This document shows, one piece after another, positions 1 to 5,302 of a stretch of 5,302 nucleotides of DNA. The notes below the pieces were generated by a model that did no database searches, had not been told where the DNA came from, and worked only from the letters and a program-made list of their open reading frames with translations. The translations under genes and the position numbers were made by a program. The stretch comes from JAZKFP01 sp040386355. Its GTDB lineage: Bacteria; Pseudomonadota; Gammaproteobacteria; Pseudomonadales; UBA6940. Every line of letters starts with the position of its first letter. Position 1 is the stretch's first letter. The DNA is taken from positions 1 through 5,302 of the forward strand of contig JAZKFP010000080.1 in NCBI GenBank assembly GCA_040386355.1, given 5' to 3'.

Positions 1-818
1 TAATTATTCGCAACGAAGATCAACGTTCTAAAGATTATTCCGAAATTAAAGATATTTTTCGTCCCGGACATGCAGATTACACTTACTTAAAAAAATACGG
101 CATTCGTGATCATCGTGGGGGCGGTCGTTCGTCCGCTCGCGAAACCGCAATGCGAGTTGCAGCCGGTGCGATTGCCAAAAAATATTTAGCCGAAAAATGC
201 AACGTCCATATTTTTGGTTACTTGCAACAAATGGGAAATATTACTGCAGAACATTTCGATCGCAATGAAATAAATAATAATCCATTTTTTTCACCAGATA
301 GTTCTGCTGTACCAAAAATGGAACAGCTGATTGAAGACTTGCGCCGACAAGGCAGCTCGATTGGCGCTGCATTATGTATTATTGCGGAAGGCGTTCCTGT
401 TGGTTGGGGTGAACCCGTATTTGATCGATTAGACGCCGATATCGCGCACGCCATGATGAGCATCAATGCAGTGAAAGCAGTAGAAATTGGTGATGGTTTT
501 GCCGTCATTGAACAACAGGGCGAACATCATCGTGATGAATTAACTCCAGAAGGTTTTTTAAGTAATTCCGCTGGCGGAATTCTAGGTGGAATTTCATCCG
601 GTCAAGATATTCGAGTTCGTATTGCATTAAAGCCAACATCGAGTATTCGAATTGAAGGAAAAACTTTAAACACATCAGGAGAAGCGGCCTCTGTTGTGAC
701 TAAAGGGCGACATGACCCTTGTGTTGGAATTCGGGCAACTCCAATAGCCGAAGCAATGTTAGCACTAGTGTTAATGGATCATTGCATGCGACATCGCGCG
801 CAGAATCCTGAAAGATGA
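1..818 (+). CDS. aroC: Chorismate synthase, 5'-truncated by the window edge
   Basis: Chorismate synthase converts 5-enolpyruvylshikimate-3-phosphate to chorismate, the last common step of aromatic amino acid, folate and quinone synthesis. It is a cytosolic FMN-dependent enzyme that needs reduced flavin without net redox change. The reading frame is already open at base 3, well before the first ATG (150), and the residues ahead of that ATG are family sequence, so ATG 150 is internal. Visible are 271 residues matching E. coli AroC from about residue 84 to near its end. They include RPGHADYTY, whose His is the catalytic His106 equivalent, the GGRSSARETAMRVAAGA signature, GEPVFDRLDADIAHAMMSINAVK, SNSAGGILGGISSGQ and the KGRHDPCVGIR block. 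The N-terminal part with the GESHG His lies outside the window. The C-terminus (RAQNPER) is a few residues shorter than in E. coli. No frameshift is seen. Identification is very secure. Confidence 0.98.
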   Translation, partial: IIRNEDQRSKDYSEIKDIFRPGHADYTYLKKYGIRDHRGGGRSSARETAMRVAAGAIAKKYLAEKCNVHIFGYLQQMGNITAEHFDRNEINNNPFFSPDSSAVPKMEQLIEDLRRQGSSIGAALCIIAEGVPVGWGEPVFDRLDADIAHAMMSINAVKAVEIGDGFAVIEQQGEHHRDELTPEGFLSNSAGGILGGISSGQDIRVRIALKPTSSIRIEGKTLNTSGEAASVVTKGRHDPCVGIRATPIAEAMLALVLMDHCMRHRAQNPER

Positions 819-827
819 GTAATTGAT

Positions 828-932
828 ATGAAATCTATTTTTAAAATTCAATTTTTAAAAAATATTGACAGTATTTTTGAAGAGATAGAGAAAACTGGTG
901 AATCATTAAAATCCTTATGCATTCAAACTTAA
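828..932 (+). CDS. Doubtful 34-residue ORF after aroC
   Basis: An ATG 9 bases after the aroC stop opens a 34-codon frame ending in TAA. It would encode a small peptide beginning MKSIFKIQFLKNIDSIFEEI, with an alternating hydrophobic/charged pattern that could form an amphipathic helix. Against it, there is no clear Shine-Dalgarno (only the aroC end GATGAG nearby), the composition is that of the surrounding AT-rich DNA, and I recognise no family. It could be a small translationally coupled gene, the decayed start of a lost gene, or chance. It is listed because it directly follows aroC in the same orientation. Confidence 0.2.
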   Translation: MKSIFKIQFLKNIDSIFEEIEKTGESLKSLCIQT

Positions 933-1036
933 AAAATCGGTAACCATGTGACTTAGCGAAGATGTGGTAGCAATACCAGTAACGAATAAGATTTAAGTGT
1001 TCATCAAAATACCCGAATCTTTGAAGAATATTGTAG

Positions 1037-1056
1037 GGGCGAATAATTATTCGCCC
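1037..1056. repeat. Perfect 20-bp palindrome
   Basis: The sequence GGGCGAATAATTATTCGCCC is identical to its own reverse complement. It sits alone in the aroC-MFS gap, and its GC-rich ends contrast with the AT-rich surroundings. As RNA it could form a stem of about eight pairs, but no T-run follows on either strand, so it is not a classical intrinsic terminator. The form with flanking bases (TGTAGGGGCGAA then TTCGCCCGC) resembles short dispersed palindromic elements found between genes in many bacterial genomes. From this single copy, membership in such a family is inference; a protein-binding site is the alternative. Confidence 0.7.
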
Positions 1057-1172
1057 GCATTAAAATTTGCCTATTACTGATTGAATATTTGAAATGTGTT
1101 TTAGGAAGTCCCATGTGCATTTACTATATATCTTGGCGCAATAATTTTTGATGAAGTAATTCTGTTGGATAA

Positions 1173-1192
1173 TTTCCAGTTGAAACTGGGAA
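1173..1192 (+). other. Small hairpin in the MFS gene leader
   Basis: TTTCCAGTTGAAACTGGGAA forms an eight-pair stem (one T-G wobble) around a TGAA loop, ending 27 bases before the TTG start of the transporter gene. It is followed by an AT-rich stretch containing a run of six T about ten bases downstream, too far for a standard terminator. It could be an operator half-site pair or a leader RNA structure; chance is also plausible for a stem this short. Confidence 0.3.
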
Positions 1193-1208
1193 TGTCTATT
1201 CTATTTTT

Positions 1209-1213
1209 TAAGG
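1209..1213 (+). promoter_or_regulatory. Ribosome binding site deciding the TTG start
   Basis: TAAGG lies six bases before TTG 1220. This spacing supports the TTG as the start codon; no ATG or GTG is in frame nearby. Confidence 0.6.
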
Positions 1214-1219
1214 TGATTT

Positions 1220-2425
1220 TTGCTTAAACTGCGTCTTGGAAGTTTTTACGCTTTTTATTTCGCTCTAGTTTCATTATTTACGGCTTTCTGGCCGTTATAC
1301 CTCGCACAATATTATTCACTACATCATGTTGGATCTGCCGTTGCGATTTTGCTTGGTACGAAATTAATTGCACCGTATATCTGGGGATGGCTTGCAGATC
1401 GAGATGGACGTCGATTATTTTGGATTCGATGTGCAGCAATCGCAACAACGCTTAGTTTTATAGCCGTATTTTCCACGCAAAATATTTTTTATGTGTTAGC
1501 CATTCATTTTATTTTTAGTTTTTTTTGGAATGCGGCATTACCACAATACGAAGCATTCACAATAGATTCTGTTGCGCATCATGATTTCACCTATGGCCAA
1601 ATTCGTTTATACGGCTCGATTGGTTTTATAATTACCACACTGATTGCTGGTACTGTAATTTCTTATACGAGTTTAAATACCTTACCAATCATGATTTTAA
1701 TCGTTATGGTATTTTGGACGTTATCTACATATTTTGTTCCTAAATTACCTTTATCAATTCCTTCTAATAAAGAAGTATCTGAAATTGGAAAAATAAAATC
1801 TTATTCTTCCGAAGTAACAAAACAACGTCGCATAGCATTAACTATTTTTATCCTCACCTGTTTTTTAATGAACCTTTCACACGGACCCTATTACGCTTTT
1901 TTCTCCATTGCATTAGGTGAAGTCGGTTTTAAAGAGCAGGGCATTGCACTGTTATGGTCGTGGGGCGTGATCGCAGAAATAGTATTTTTTGCTTGGGGCG
2001 CAAAAGTATTTCGTGCGCGATCCTATAGTTTTATTTTTACGCTGTGTTTTATCGCAAGTTTTATACGTTGGATTTGTTTACCCTGGTTTTTATCTTTTTC
2101 TTCATTACCCGCCATGGCGATAAGTATTTTCGTTTTACAAACGCTACATGCATTAACCTTTGGCGCTTTTCACTCGAGTTGTATTACCTGGGTAGCCAAC
2201 TTTTTTCAAAGCTCACAGGCAGGTCGAGGCCAAGCTATTTATTCAAGTGTTAGTTTTGGCGCGGGCGGGGCATTGGGGGCGTTGGTATCGGGGTGGATGT
2301 GGAATGATTGGGGAACTAGCTTGTTTTATTTAGCTGCAGGAGCAAGTTTACTAGGCTTAATGCTATTGAGTTGCCGTAACAAAATTCATAAGATAACGAT
2401 TGACAGCAAGTTTTACGTTCATTAA
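1220..2425 (+). CDS. MFS transporter, PPP/HcaT-like (MFS_1-like) family
   Basis: A 401-residue inner-membrane permease of the major facilitator superfamily. The N-terminus (LRLGSFYAFYFALVSLFTAFWPLYLAQYY, residues 4-32) and the loop after helix 2 (GWLADRDGRR, residues 56-65, MFS motif A) are typical of the phenylpropionate/nucleoside-symporter-like branch. About twelve membrane helices can be read, roughly at 8-30, 39-58, 68-85, 88-106, 133-152, 154-172, 205-224, 243-262, 269-287, 294-312, 336-360 and 366-384, with a polar central loop at 175-204. Length is normal for the family. The start is TTG, chosen because the family N-terminus begins right there and TAAGG lies six bases upstream. A homologous MFS gene often follows aroC in gammaproteobacteria. 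The substrate cannot be told from sequence; 3-phenylpropionate is only the namesake of the family. Confidence 0.9.
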   Translation: MLKLRLGSFYAFYFALVSLFTAFWPLYLAQYYSLHHVGSAVAILLGTKLIAPYIWGWLADRDGRRLFWIRCAAIATTLSFIAVFSTQNIFYVLAIHFIFSFFWNAALPQYEAFTIDSVAHHDFTYGQIRLYGSIGFIITTLIAGTVISYTSLNTLPIMILIVMVFWTLSTYFVPKLPLSIPSNKEVSEIGKIKSYSSEVTKQRRIALTIFILTCFLMNLSHGPYYAFFSIALGEVGFKEQGIALLWSWGVIAEIVFFAWGAKVFRARSYSFIFTLCFIASFIRWICLPWFLSFSSLPAMAISIFVLQTLHALTFGAFHSSCITWVANFFQSSQAGRGQAIYSSVSFGAGGALGALVSGWMWNDWGTSLFYLAAGASLLGLMLLSCRNKIHKITIDSKFYVH

Positions 2426-2427
2426 CC

Positions 2428-2456
2428 TTGGTCCAACAAATAATAAAAATACTAAT
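2428..2456 (+). promoter_or_regulatory. Possible weak promoter of the 475-residue gene
   Basis: TTGGTC at 2428-2433 and ACTAAT at 2451-2456 are separated by 17 bp, giving a sigma70-like arrangement just after the MFS stop. The -35 box overlaps a small palindrome (TTGG-T-CCAA, 2428-2436). The whole 111-bp gap is AT-rich, so -10-like matches are expected by chance and other placements exist. The presence of a gap and a strong Shine-Dalgarno suggests separate expression from the MFS gene, but this is inference. Confidence 0.2.
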
Positions 2457-2523
2457 AAATCACCAATATAAATGCAGTTTTTATAAATGATTCTTTAGTA
2501 AAAATAACTAACATAAGAAAAAT

Positions 2524-2530
2524 AAGAGGT
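2524..2530 (+). promoter_or_regulatory. Strong Shine-Dalgarno
   Basis: AAGAGGT, six bases before ATG 2537, fixes the start of the 475-residue protein. Confidence 0.75.
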
Positions 2531-2536
2531 AAAAAA

Positions 2537-3964
2537 ATGTCTGCTCTTACCAATCGTGGAAATGGTTTACCACTTTACAACACTTCAAATTCTGCATCTT
2601 CTTATCTCCCTTCTCTAGGCCGATTATTAAAAATTGGTGGAGGAGCTGTTGCGCTTGCGACTGCTTTCAAGGTGGGCAATTACTCTAGCTCGCAGTCATC
2701 AGATAACAATAAACCATTTATGAATCACCCTGCCTCTACTCGACGTTTGGCTGAACAGAGCGTGACCCAAGCTGATCCAAATCTTCCTCCTTTGACGGCG
2801 GAAGAATATCAGAAGATGGGTAAATTGAATATGACAGCCGGCATGGACGTATTCGATATAATAGCAACGGGCGACAAAGATATTGAACCCGCTGTAAATG
2901 ATATTTTAGCTGGATCAAATATTGTTTATGACACGCCAGAAGATCCTATAACTGGTGCTGCTGCTAAACCCGTTAATCATCCTGCAAACGTCCCCCTTGA
3001 TCATCAAAGTGCAATTCTTTTACATCGCACTGCAAATTATCCTGAAACAAGAGCTGCAGTTGCACTAACCGCTGGTGATGCTGGACAACATGCTGTCAGA
3101 GGCGCAGCTCAAGGTGCTGCAAATCTTAAAGGCACTCAAGCACTTGAAGATATTCTAGACATAACTACTGACGTACTCACAACCGGTGCAAAAGCAATTA
3201 GTGAAGGCGTGCTTGATGGTGCTTCTAAATATGCACCTGCTAAGCCAACAGGTGCTGCGAACGTTGCAGCTGCTACAAGTGTCGCGGCTGCTGTAGGTAT
3301 TCCTTTAGCATTACTTTTAATTACTCTTTATTTGAAAAATCAAAAAGCAGGTGGAAATACAATTCAGAGTGTTATGTTTGACGCAATATTGGGTTCAAGG
3401 CAAGGACTTAAAGGTATTGTTAGTGATTCAGGAAACGCTTTACAAAATTACTTTTTGAAAAAACCTGATAGAACCGCTCAAAATCCTAATCCTAAAAATA
3501 ATTTAGAAAAATTAAATGAATTCGCTAATACTCAAGAGGGTGGAGCATTAATTCAAGCCGTTACTAGAAATGCATTCGTTGGTTTATTAAGTGGAGCGAA
3601 ATCAGTTTTCCCTCAATTTAAACCAGAGGAAATGACAAAAGAAACAGCATTAGATTTCCTACAATCTGCAACTAAAAAAATTGTTGCTGGAGCGGGTGAA
3701 GGAACAAAAGCATTTTTACCAGATATTGAAAATGCAGATGCATCGCCATTTGAAAAGTTACAATCTGCGACCAAAGTTTTATCTCGCAGTGTGGCTGAAG
3801 GTGTAGCTGAAACTGCTGCAGGTAATAAACAATTAACTGGAGCATTATCACAGCTTGAAACATTTACAGATTTAATGAAAAAATTTGAGGGACCTGCTCG
3901 GGCAGTGGTTAGTGGAATTGCAAATGCTACAGCAAATGCAGCTATTTATTCTGCCAAAAAATAA
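2537..3964 (+). CDS. Orphan Ala/Gly-rich repeat protein with hydrophobic segments
   Basis: I do not recognise this 475-residue protein. It has a strong Shine-Dalgarno and ends in tandem stops (TAATAA). The first 60 residues are Ser/Asn-rich and contain a Gly/Ala hydrophobic stretch (about 31-45, LKIGGGAVALATAF); no classical signal peptide is seen. Residues 55-200 are polar and Pro-containing. A clear membrane-helix candidate lies at about 243-266 (VAAATSVAAAVGIPLALLLITLYL). Degenerate helical units occur on both sides, around 206-231, 339-361, 375-398 and 408-430; two share LQSATK (375-380 and 408-413). The protein has no Cys and no Trp. Ala, Gly and Ser are abundant, as in helix-packing segments. 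It could be a membrane-inserted or secreted accessory protein, perhaps an effector in a host-associated bacterium, but no C-terminal secretion signal is convincing. Its neighbour at 4137 has a similar layout. Real gene: very likely; function: unknown. Confidence 0.88.
   Translation: MSALTNRGNGLPLYNTSNSASSYLPSLGRLLKIGGGAVALATAFKVGNYSSSQSSDNNKPFMNHPASTRRLAEQSVTQADPNLPPLTAEEYQKMGKLNMTAGMDVFDIIATGDKDIEPAVNDILAGSNIVYDTPEDPITGAAAKPVNHPANVPLDHQSAILLHRTANYPETRAAVALTAGDAGQHAVRGAAQGAANLKGTQALEDILDITTDVLTTGAKAISEGVLDGASKYAPAKPTGAANVAAATSVAAAVGIPLALLLITLYLKNQKAGGNTIQSVMFDAILGSRQGLKGIVSDSGNALQNYFLKKPDRTAQNPNPKNNLEKLNEFANTQEGGALIQAVTRNAFVGLLSGAKSVFPQFKPEEMTKETALDFLQSATKKIVAGAGEGTKAFLPDIENADASPFEKLQSATKVLSRSVAEGVAETAAGNKQLTGALSQLETFTDLMKKFEGPARAVVSGIANATANAAIYSAKK
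3659..3841 (+). repeat. Degenerate internal repeats in the 475-residue protein
   Basis: Two adjacent stretches, residues 375-398 and 408-430 (DNA offset 99 bp), begin with LQSATK and continue with a similar run of small residues and GEG/AEG (LQSATKKIVAGAGEGTKAF versus LQSATKVLSRSVAEGVAET). The DNA shares CTACAATCTGCAACTAAA versus TTACAATCTGCGACCAAA. More distant versions lie at about 206-231 (ILDITTDVLTTGAKAISEG) and 339-361. The repeats look old and diverged. Confidence 0.5.
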
Positions 3965-4024
3965 TAATTTTTAAAATGTACCCACAATATTAAATTTTAT
4001 ATGACGTTTTTCAAGTTAATATTA

Positions 4025-4079
4025 TATAGGAACGTATTGATTTATATTAATGATTAGTATAATTGAAAATGTTCCTATA
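4025..4079. repeat. Inverted repeat with arms TATAGGAAC / GTTCCTATA
   Basis: TATAGGAAC at 4025-4033 is the exact reverse complement of GTTCCTATA at 4071-4079. Pairing extends two more positions inward (G-T wobble, then T-A). The 37-base interior contains a second weak imperfect hairpin (TATATTAAT...ATTAGTATA, about 4043-4061) and a perfect -10 hexamer. The arms could be paired operator half-sites around a promoter, ends of a tiny mobile-element remnant, or a loose terminator. Confidence 0.6.
4037..4063 (+). promoter_or_regulatory. Candidate promoter of the repeat gene at 4137
   Basis: TTGATT at 4037-4042 and a perfect TATAAT at 4058-4063 are 15 bp apart, slightly short for sigma70. Initiation about seven bases downstream would fall at the right arm of the inverted repeat (4071) and leave a leader of about 65 bases. 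The -35 box matches consensus at four of six positions and the region is AT-rich, so this is a moderate prediction. Confidence 0.35.
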
Positions 4080-4126
4080 GTTGTTTTGTTTTTAAATTAA
4101 ATCCTAATTGAATAAAAATAAAAAAT

Positions 4127-4133
4127 GAGGTGG
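4127..4133 (+). promoter_or_regulatory. Shine-Dalgarno choosing ATG 4137 over ATG 4125
   Basis: GAGGTGG lies just upstream of ATG 4137 (GAGG to ATG: six bases). The in-frame ATG at 4125 overlaps this site and has only A-rich sequence before it. An in-frame TAA at 4119-4121 rules out any earlier start. Confidence 0.75.
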
Positions 4134-4136
4134 GAC

Positions 4137-5302
4137 ATGTTATCAGCGGTAAGCTCACCAAGAGCATCAAATCATGTAGCAAATCCGCCATCTATAGCTC
4201 AACCGTACAATGGAACTCATAGTCCTAGAGTGGGTTTTTTTTCTTCTCTCCGTGAAGTTTGCTCCAATTATACAAATCTCTCTTCAAATCACCTATCAAA
4301 AATAAAACCGTCTAATTATTTTAGTTTTTCCAATACGTTTGGTATCTCTGAAAGGTTTGGTATTGATGATAAGATTGATCAAACTGCAAAAATATTCCTG
4401 GGGGTTGCCGGATTAGCCTGTGCAGCGAAAGGTGCCTACTTCGTTTGTGAAAATAATTTTGTAACTAATTTAATAAATGCCATTGCTACGGTTGGAAGCT
4501 TTAGTGCAGGAGCTATTACTACGGTTGGAAGCTTTAGTATAGGAGCTACTGCAATTAGTTTGGGGCTAGGATACAGCTTGCACAAGCTAGGTTTTAATCA
4601 TCCCGCTGAACTGGTAACTAATCTTCTTAAAAATAATATTGTTCCAAAATTAACTTTTGCGTCTATTGCTAAATTATTGGATTCAATAGGTCCAGTTCTA
4701 TTTGAACATTATCCGGTAAATCAAAGTCCTCAAATAAAATCTGAATTTTTAATTACGAAAGCTTCAACATCTATCCAATCTTTGGCACATCATGTTGTTC
4801 CTAATTATAATGTGCAAAATTCCCACGCAGTTAATACGGGTCATTTAGTCTCGTATTTAAGTTCGAAAATGATTCCTGATTTTCCAATAGCAGGTACACC
4901 GCAACAAAAATTGGAATCGTTACTTAAAGCCATATTAAATTTAGTGAATGCCAATGCGAGTCCTTTTATTCTTGGATATAGACCAGAAAATTCTTTTGAA
5001 GTAAACATGGGGCATATAGCTTCGTATTTAGGTTCATCGTTCGTACCTAATTTTCAAATAGCAGATACACCACAACAAAAATTGGAATCGGTACTTAAAG
5101 CTACATTAAATTTAGTGAATGCCAATGCTAATCGTTTTATTCCTGGATATAGACCAGAAAATTCTTTTGAAGTAAATGTAGGGTATGTTGTTTCCTATGC
5201 ATTATCTGGTTTGATAACTGATTTTCCAAGAAACGCTTCGGCTCAAGTACAAGCAGATAAGGTACTTAAAACAATCTTAAATTTCTTATCTACAAATGGT
5301 TA
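4137..5302 (+). CDS. Orphan tandem-repeat protein, 3'-truncated by the window edge
   Basis: An open frame of 388 codons runs off the window without a stop, so the protein is longer. I recognise no family. Residues 1-65 are rich in Ser, Asn and Pro and probably disordered. Residues 84-104 (AKIFLGVAGLACAAKGAYFVC) and about 112-147 are hydrophobic and rich in Gly, Ala and Ser, so they could form a membrane hairpin; the second segment contains an 11-residue tandem duplication. From residue 158 a repeat region begins: a diverged first unit (158-235), then two closely related 57-residue units (236-292 and 293-349), then a diverged unit from 350 that the window cuts. Each unit has two predicted helices, such as HLVSYLSS and QQKLESLLKAILNLV, and a linker GYRPENSFEVN. 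There are three Cys and no Trp in the visible part. No N-terminal signal peptide is seen. The layout resembles the upstream orphan. A helical-repeat protein for membrane or protein contact is an inference; the function is unknown. Confidence 0.85.
   Translation, partial: MLSAVSSPRASNHVANPPSIAQPYNGTHSPRVGFFSSLREVCSNYTNLSSNHLSKIKPSNYFSFSNTFGISERFGIDDKIDQTAKIFLGVAGLACAAKGAYFVCENNFVTNLINAIATVGSFSAGAITTVGSFSIGATAISLGLGYSLHKLGFNHPAELVTNLLKNNIVPKLTFASIAKLLDSIGPVLFEHYPVNQSPQIKSEFLITKASTSIQSLAHHVVPNYNVQNSHAVNTGHLVSYLSSKMIPDFPIAGTPQQKLESLLKAILNLVNANASPFILGYRPENSFEVNMGHIASYLGSSFVPNFQIADTPQQKLESVLKATLNLVNANANRFIPGYRPENSFEVNVGYVVSYALSGLITDFPRNASAQVQADKVLKTILNFLSTNG
4482..4547 (+). repeat. 33-bp tandem duplication inside a hydrophobic segment
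   Basis: Two adjacent in-frame 33-bp units (4482-4514 and 4515-4547) differ at three positions and encode IATVGSFSAGA followed by ITTVGSFSIGA (residues 116-126 and 127-137). The match is close enough to suggest a fairly recent duplication. It lengthens the Gly/Ser/Ala-rich hydrophobic stretch. Confidence 0.9.
4842..5302 (+). repeat. 171-bp (57-residue) coding tandem repeats
   Basis: Units lie at 4842-5012, 5013-5183 and, diverged and cut by the window edge, 5184-5302. The first two proteins share 42 of 57 residues. A 32-base block is identical in both (4974-5005 and 5145-5176), coding GYRPENSFEV and the following bases. Other identical blocks cover QQKLES and LNLVNANA. The third unit keeps only the helix pattern (VVSY...DF...KVLKTILNF). 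A still more distant unit may precede them at residues 158-235 (ELVTNLLKNNIVPKLTF compared with HLVSYLSSKMIPDFPI). Confidence 0.9.

Larger units (their letters stand above)
819..1219. other. Intergenic region between aroC and the MFS gene
   Basis: This 401-bp gap holds no convincing gene. It contains a 34-codon ORF just after aroC, a perfect 20-bp palindrome at 1037-1056 and a small hairpin at 1173-1192. The rest is AT-rich and stop-rich in the frames I read through, with no coding remnant that I recognise. No hairpin followed directly by a T-run is present, so where aroC transcription ends is unclear. A weak promoter-like pair (TTGGCG at 1133-1138, AGTAAT at 1155-1160, 16-bp spacer) could serve the MFS gene, but each box matches consensus at only four of six positions. 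Confidence 0.6.
3965..4136. other. AT-rich intergenic region between the two orphan genes
   Basis: This 172-bp gap separates the 475-residue gene from the repeat gene at 4137. It contains a 9-bp inverted repeat (4025-4033 and 4071-4079) and a promoter-like pair between its arms. A T-rich stretch (4081-4093) follows the right arm, so a weak terminator with a 37-base loop is conceivable, but the loop is long and the stem AT-rich. Confidence 0.5.

Noticed and set aside
150..152. ATG 150 as the start of aroC
   Set aside because: The frame upstream encodes conserved family residues including the catalytic His motif RPGHADYTY, so the gene continues beyond the left edge.
218..508. Minus-strand open frame of 96 codons inside aroC
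   Set aside because: It lies antisense to highly conserved chorismate synthase coding sequence and its protein is low-complexity with no recognisable family; it is a shadow of aroC.
1037..1062. Palindrome as an intrinsic terminator of aroC
   Set aside because: No T-run follows the stem on either strand, and it sits more than 200 bases after the stop codon.
2044..2253. Plus-strand open frame of 69 codons inside the MFS gene
   Set aside because: It is an out-of-frame reading of membrane-helix codons in the transporter, which is intact and continuous in the main frame.
2736..3863. Minus-strand frames at 2736-2918 and 3672-3863
   Set aside because: Both are antisense to the 475-codon gene, lack Shine-Dalgarno support, and the second is a Gln/Leu-rich string produced by reading Ala/Thr/Lys codons backwards.
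4025..4095. Inverted repeat plus T-rich tract as a strong terminator
   Set aside because: The arms are short and AT-rich, the loop is 37 bases, and the T-rich stretch is interrupted; kept only as a weak alternative to an operator.
4842..5302. 171-bp repeats as a CRISPR array
   Set aside because: The units are long, adjacent without spacers, in frame with a gene and diverge at codon level; they are coding tandem repeats.

Overview
The window looks like chromosomal DNA of an AT-rich gammaproteobacterium. The basis is the truncated chorismate synthase at the left end, which follows the E. coli AroC sequence almost block for block, and the MFS transporter after it; aroC next to a PPP/HcaT-like MFS gene is, to my knowledge, a recurring gammaproteobacterial pairing. 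The AT-rich composition and the two large low-complexity orphan proteins would fit a host-associated lineage such as Legionellales/Coxiellaceae or Berkiella-like bacteria. That placement is inference, because no diagnostic marker is present.

Layout, all on the + strand: (1) 1-818, the C-terminal three quarters of chorismate synthase (aroC). (2) 819-1219, a 401-bp gap with a doubtful 34-codon ORF, a perfect 20-bp palindrome (1037-1056) and a small hairpin just before the next gene. (3) 1220-2425, a 12-helix MFS permease with a TTG start. (4) 2537-3964, a 475-residue orphan protein rich in Ala and Gly, with no Cys or Trp, two hydrophobic segments and degenerate helical repeats. (5) 3965-4136, an AT-rich gap with a good -10 box bracketed by the two arms of a perfect 9-bp inverted repeat. 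(6) 4137-5302, a second orphan gene open to the end of the window; it has a Ser/Asn/Pro-rich N-terminus, a hydrophobic region containing an 11-residue tandem duplication, and then tandem 57-residue repeats.

The left half is housekeeping: the last step of the shikimate pathway and a transporter. The right half looks accessory. Genes 4 and 6 share a layout (polar low-complexity N-terminus, Gly/Ala-rich hydrophobic segment, helical repeat region), and each has a strong Shine-Dalgarno and its own upstream gap. I infer that they are lineage-specific, possibly membrane-associated or secreted proteins, but I recognise no domain in either and cannot assign a function. No tRNA, rRNA, CRISPR array, transposase or convincing rho-independent terminator was seen.
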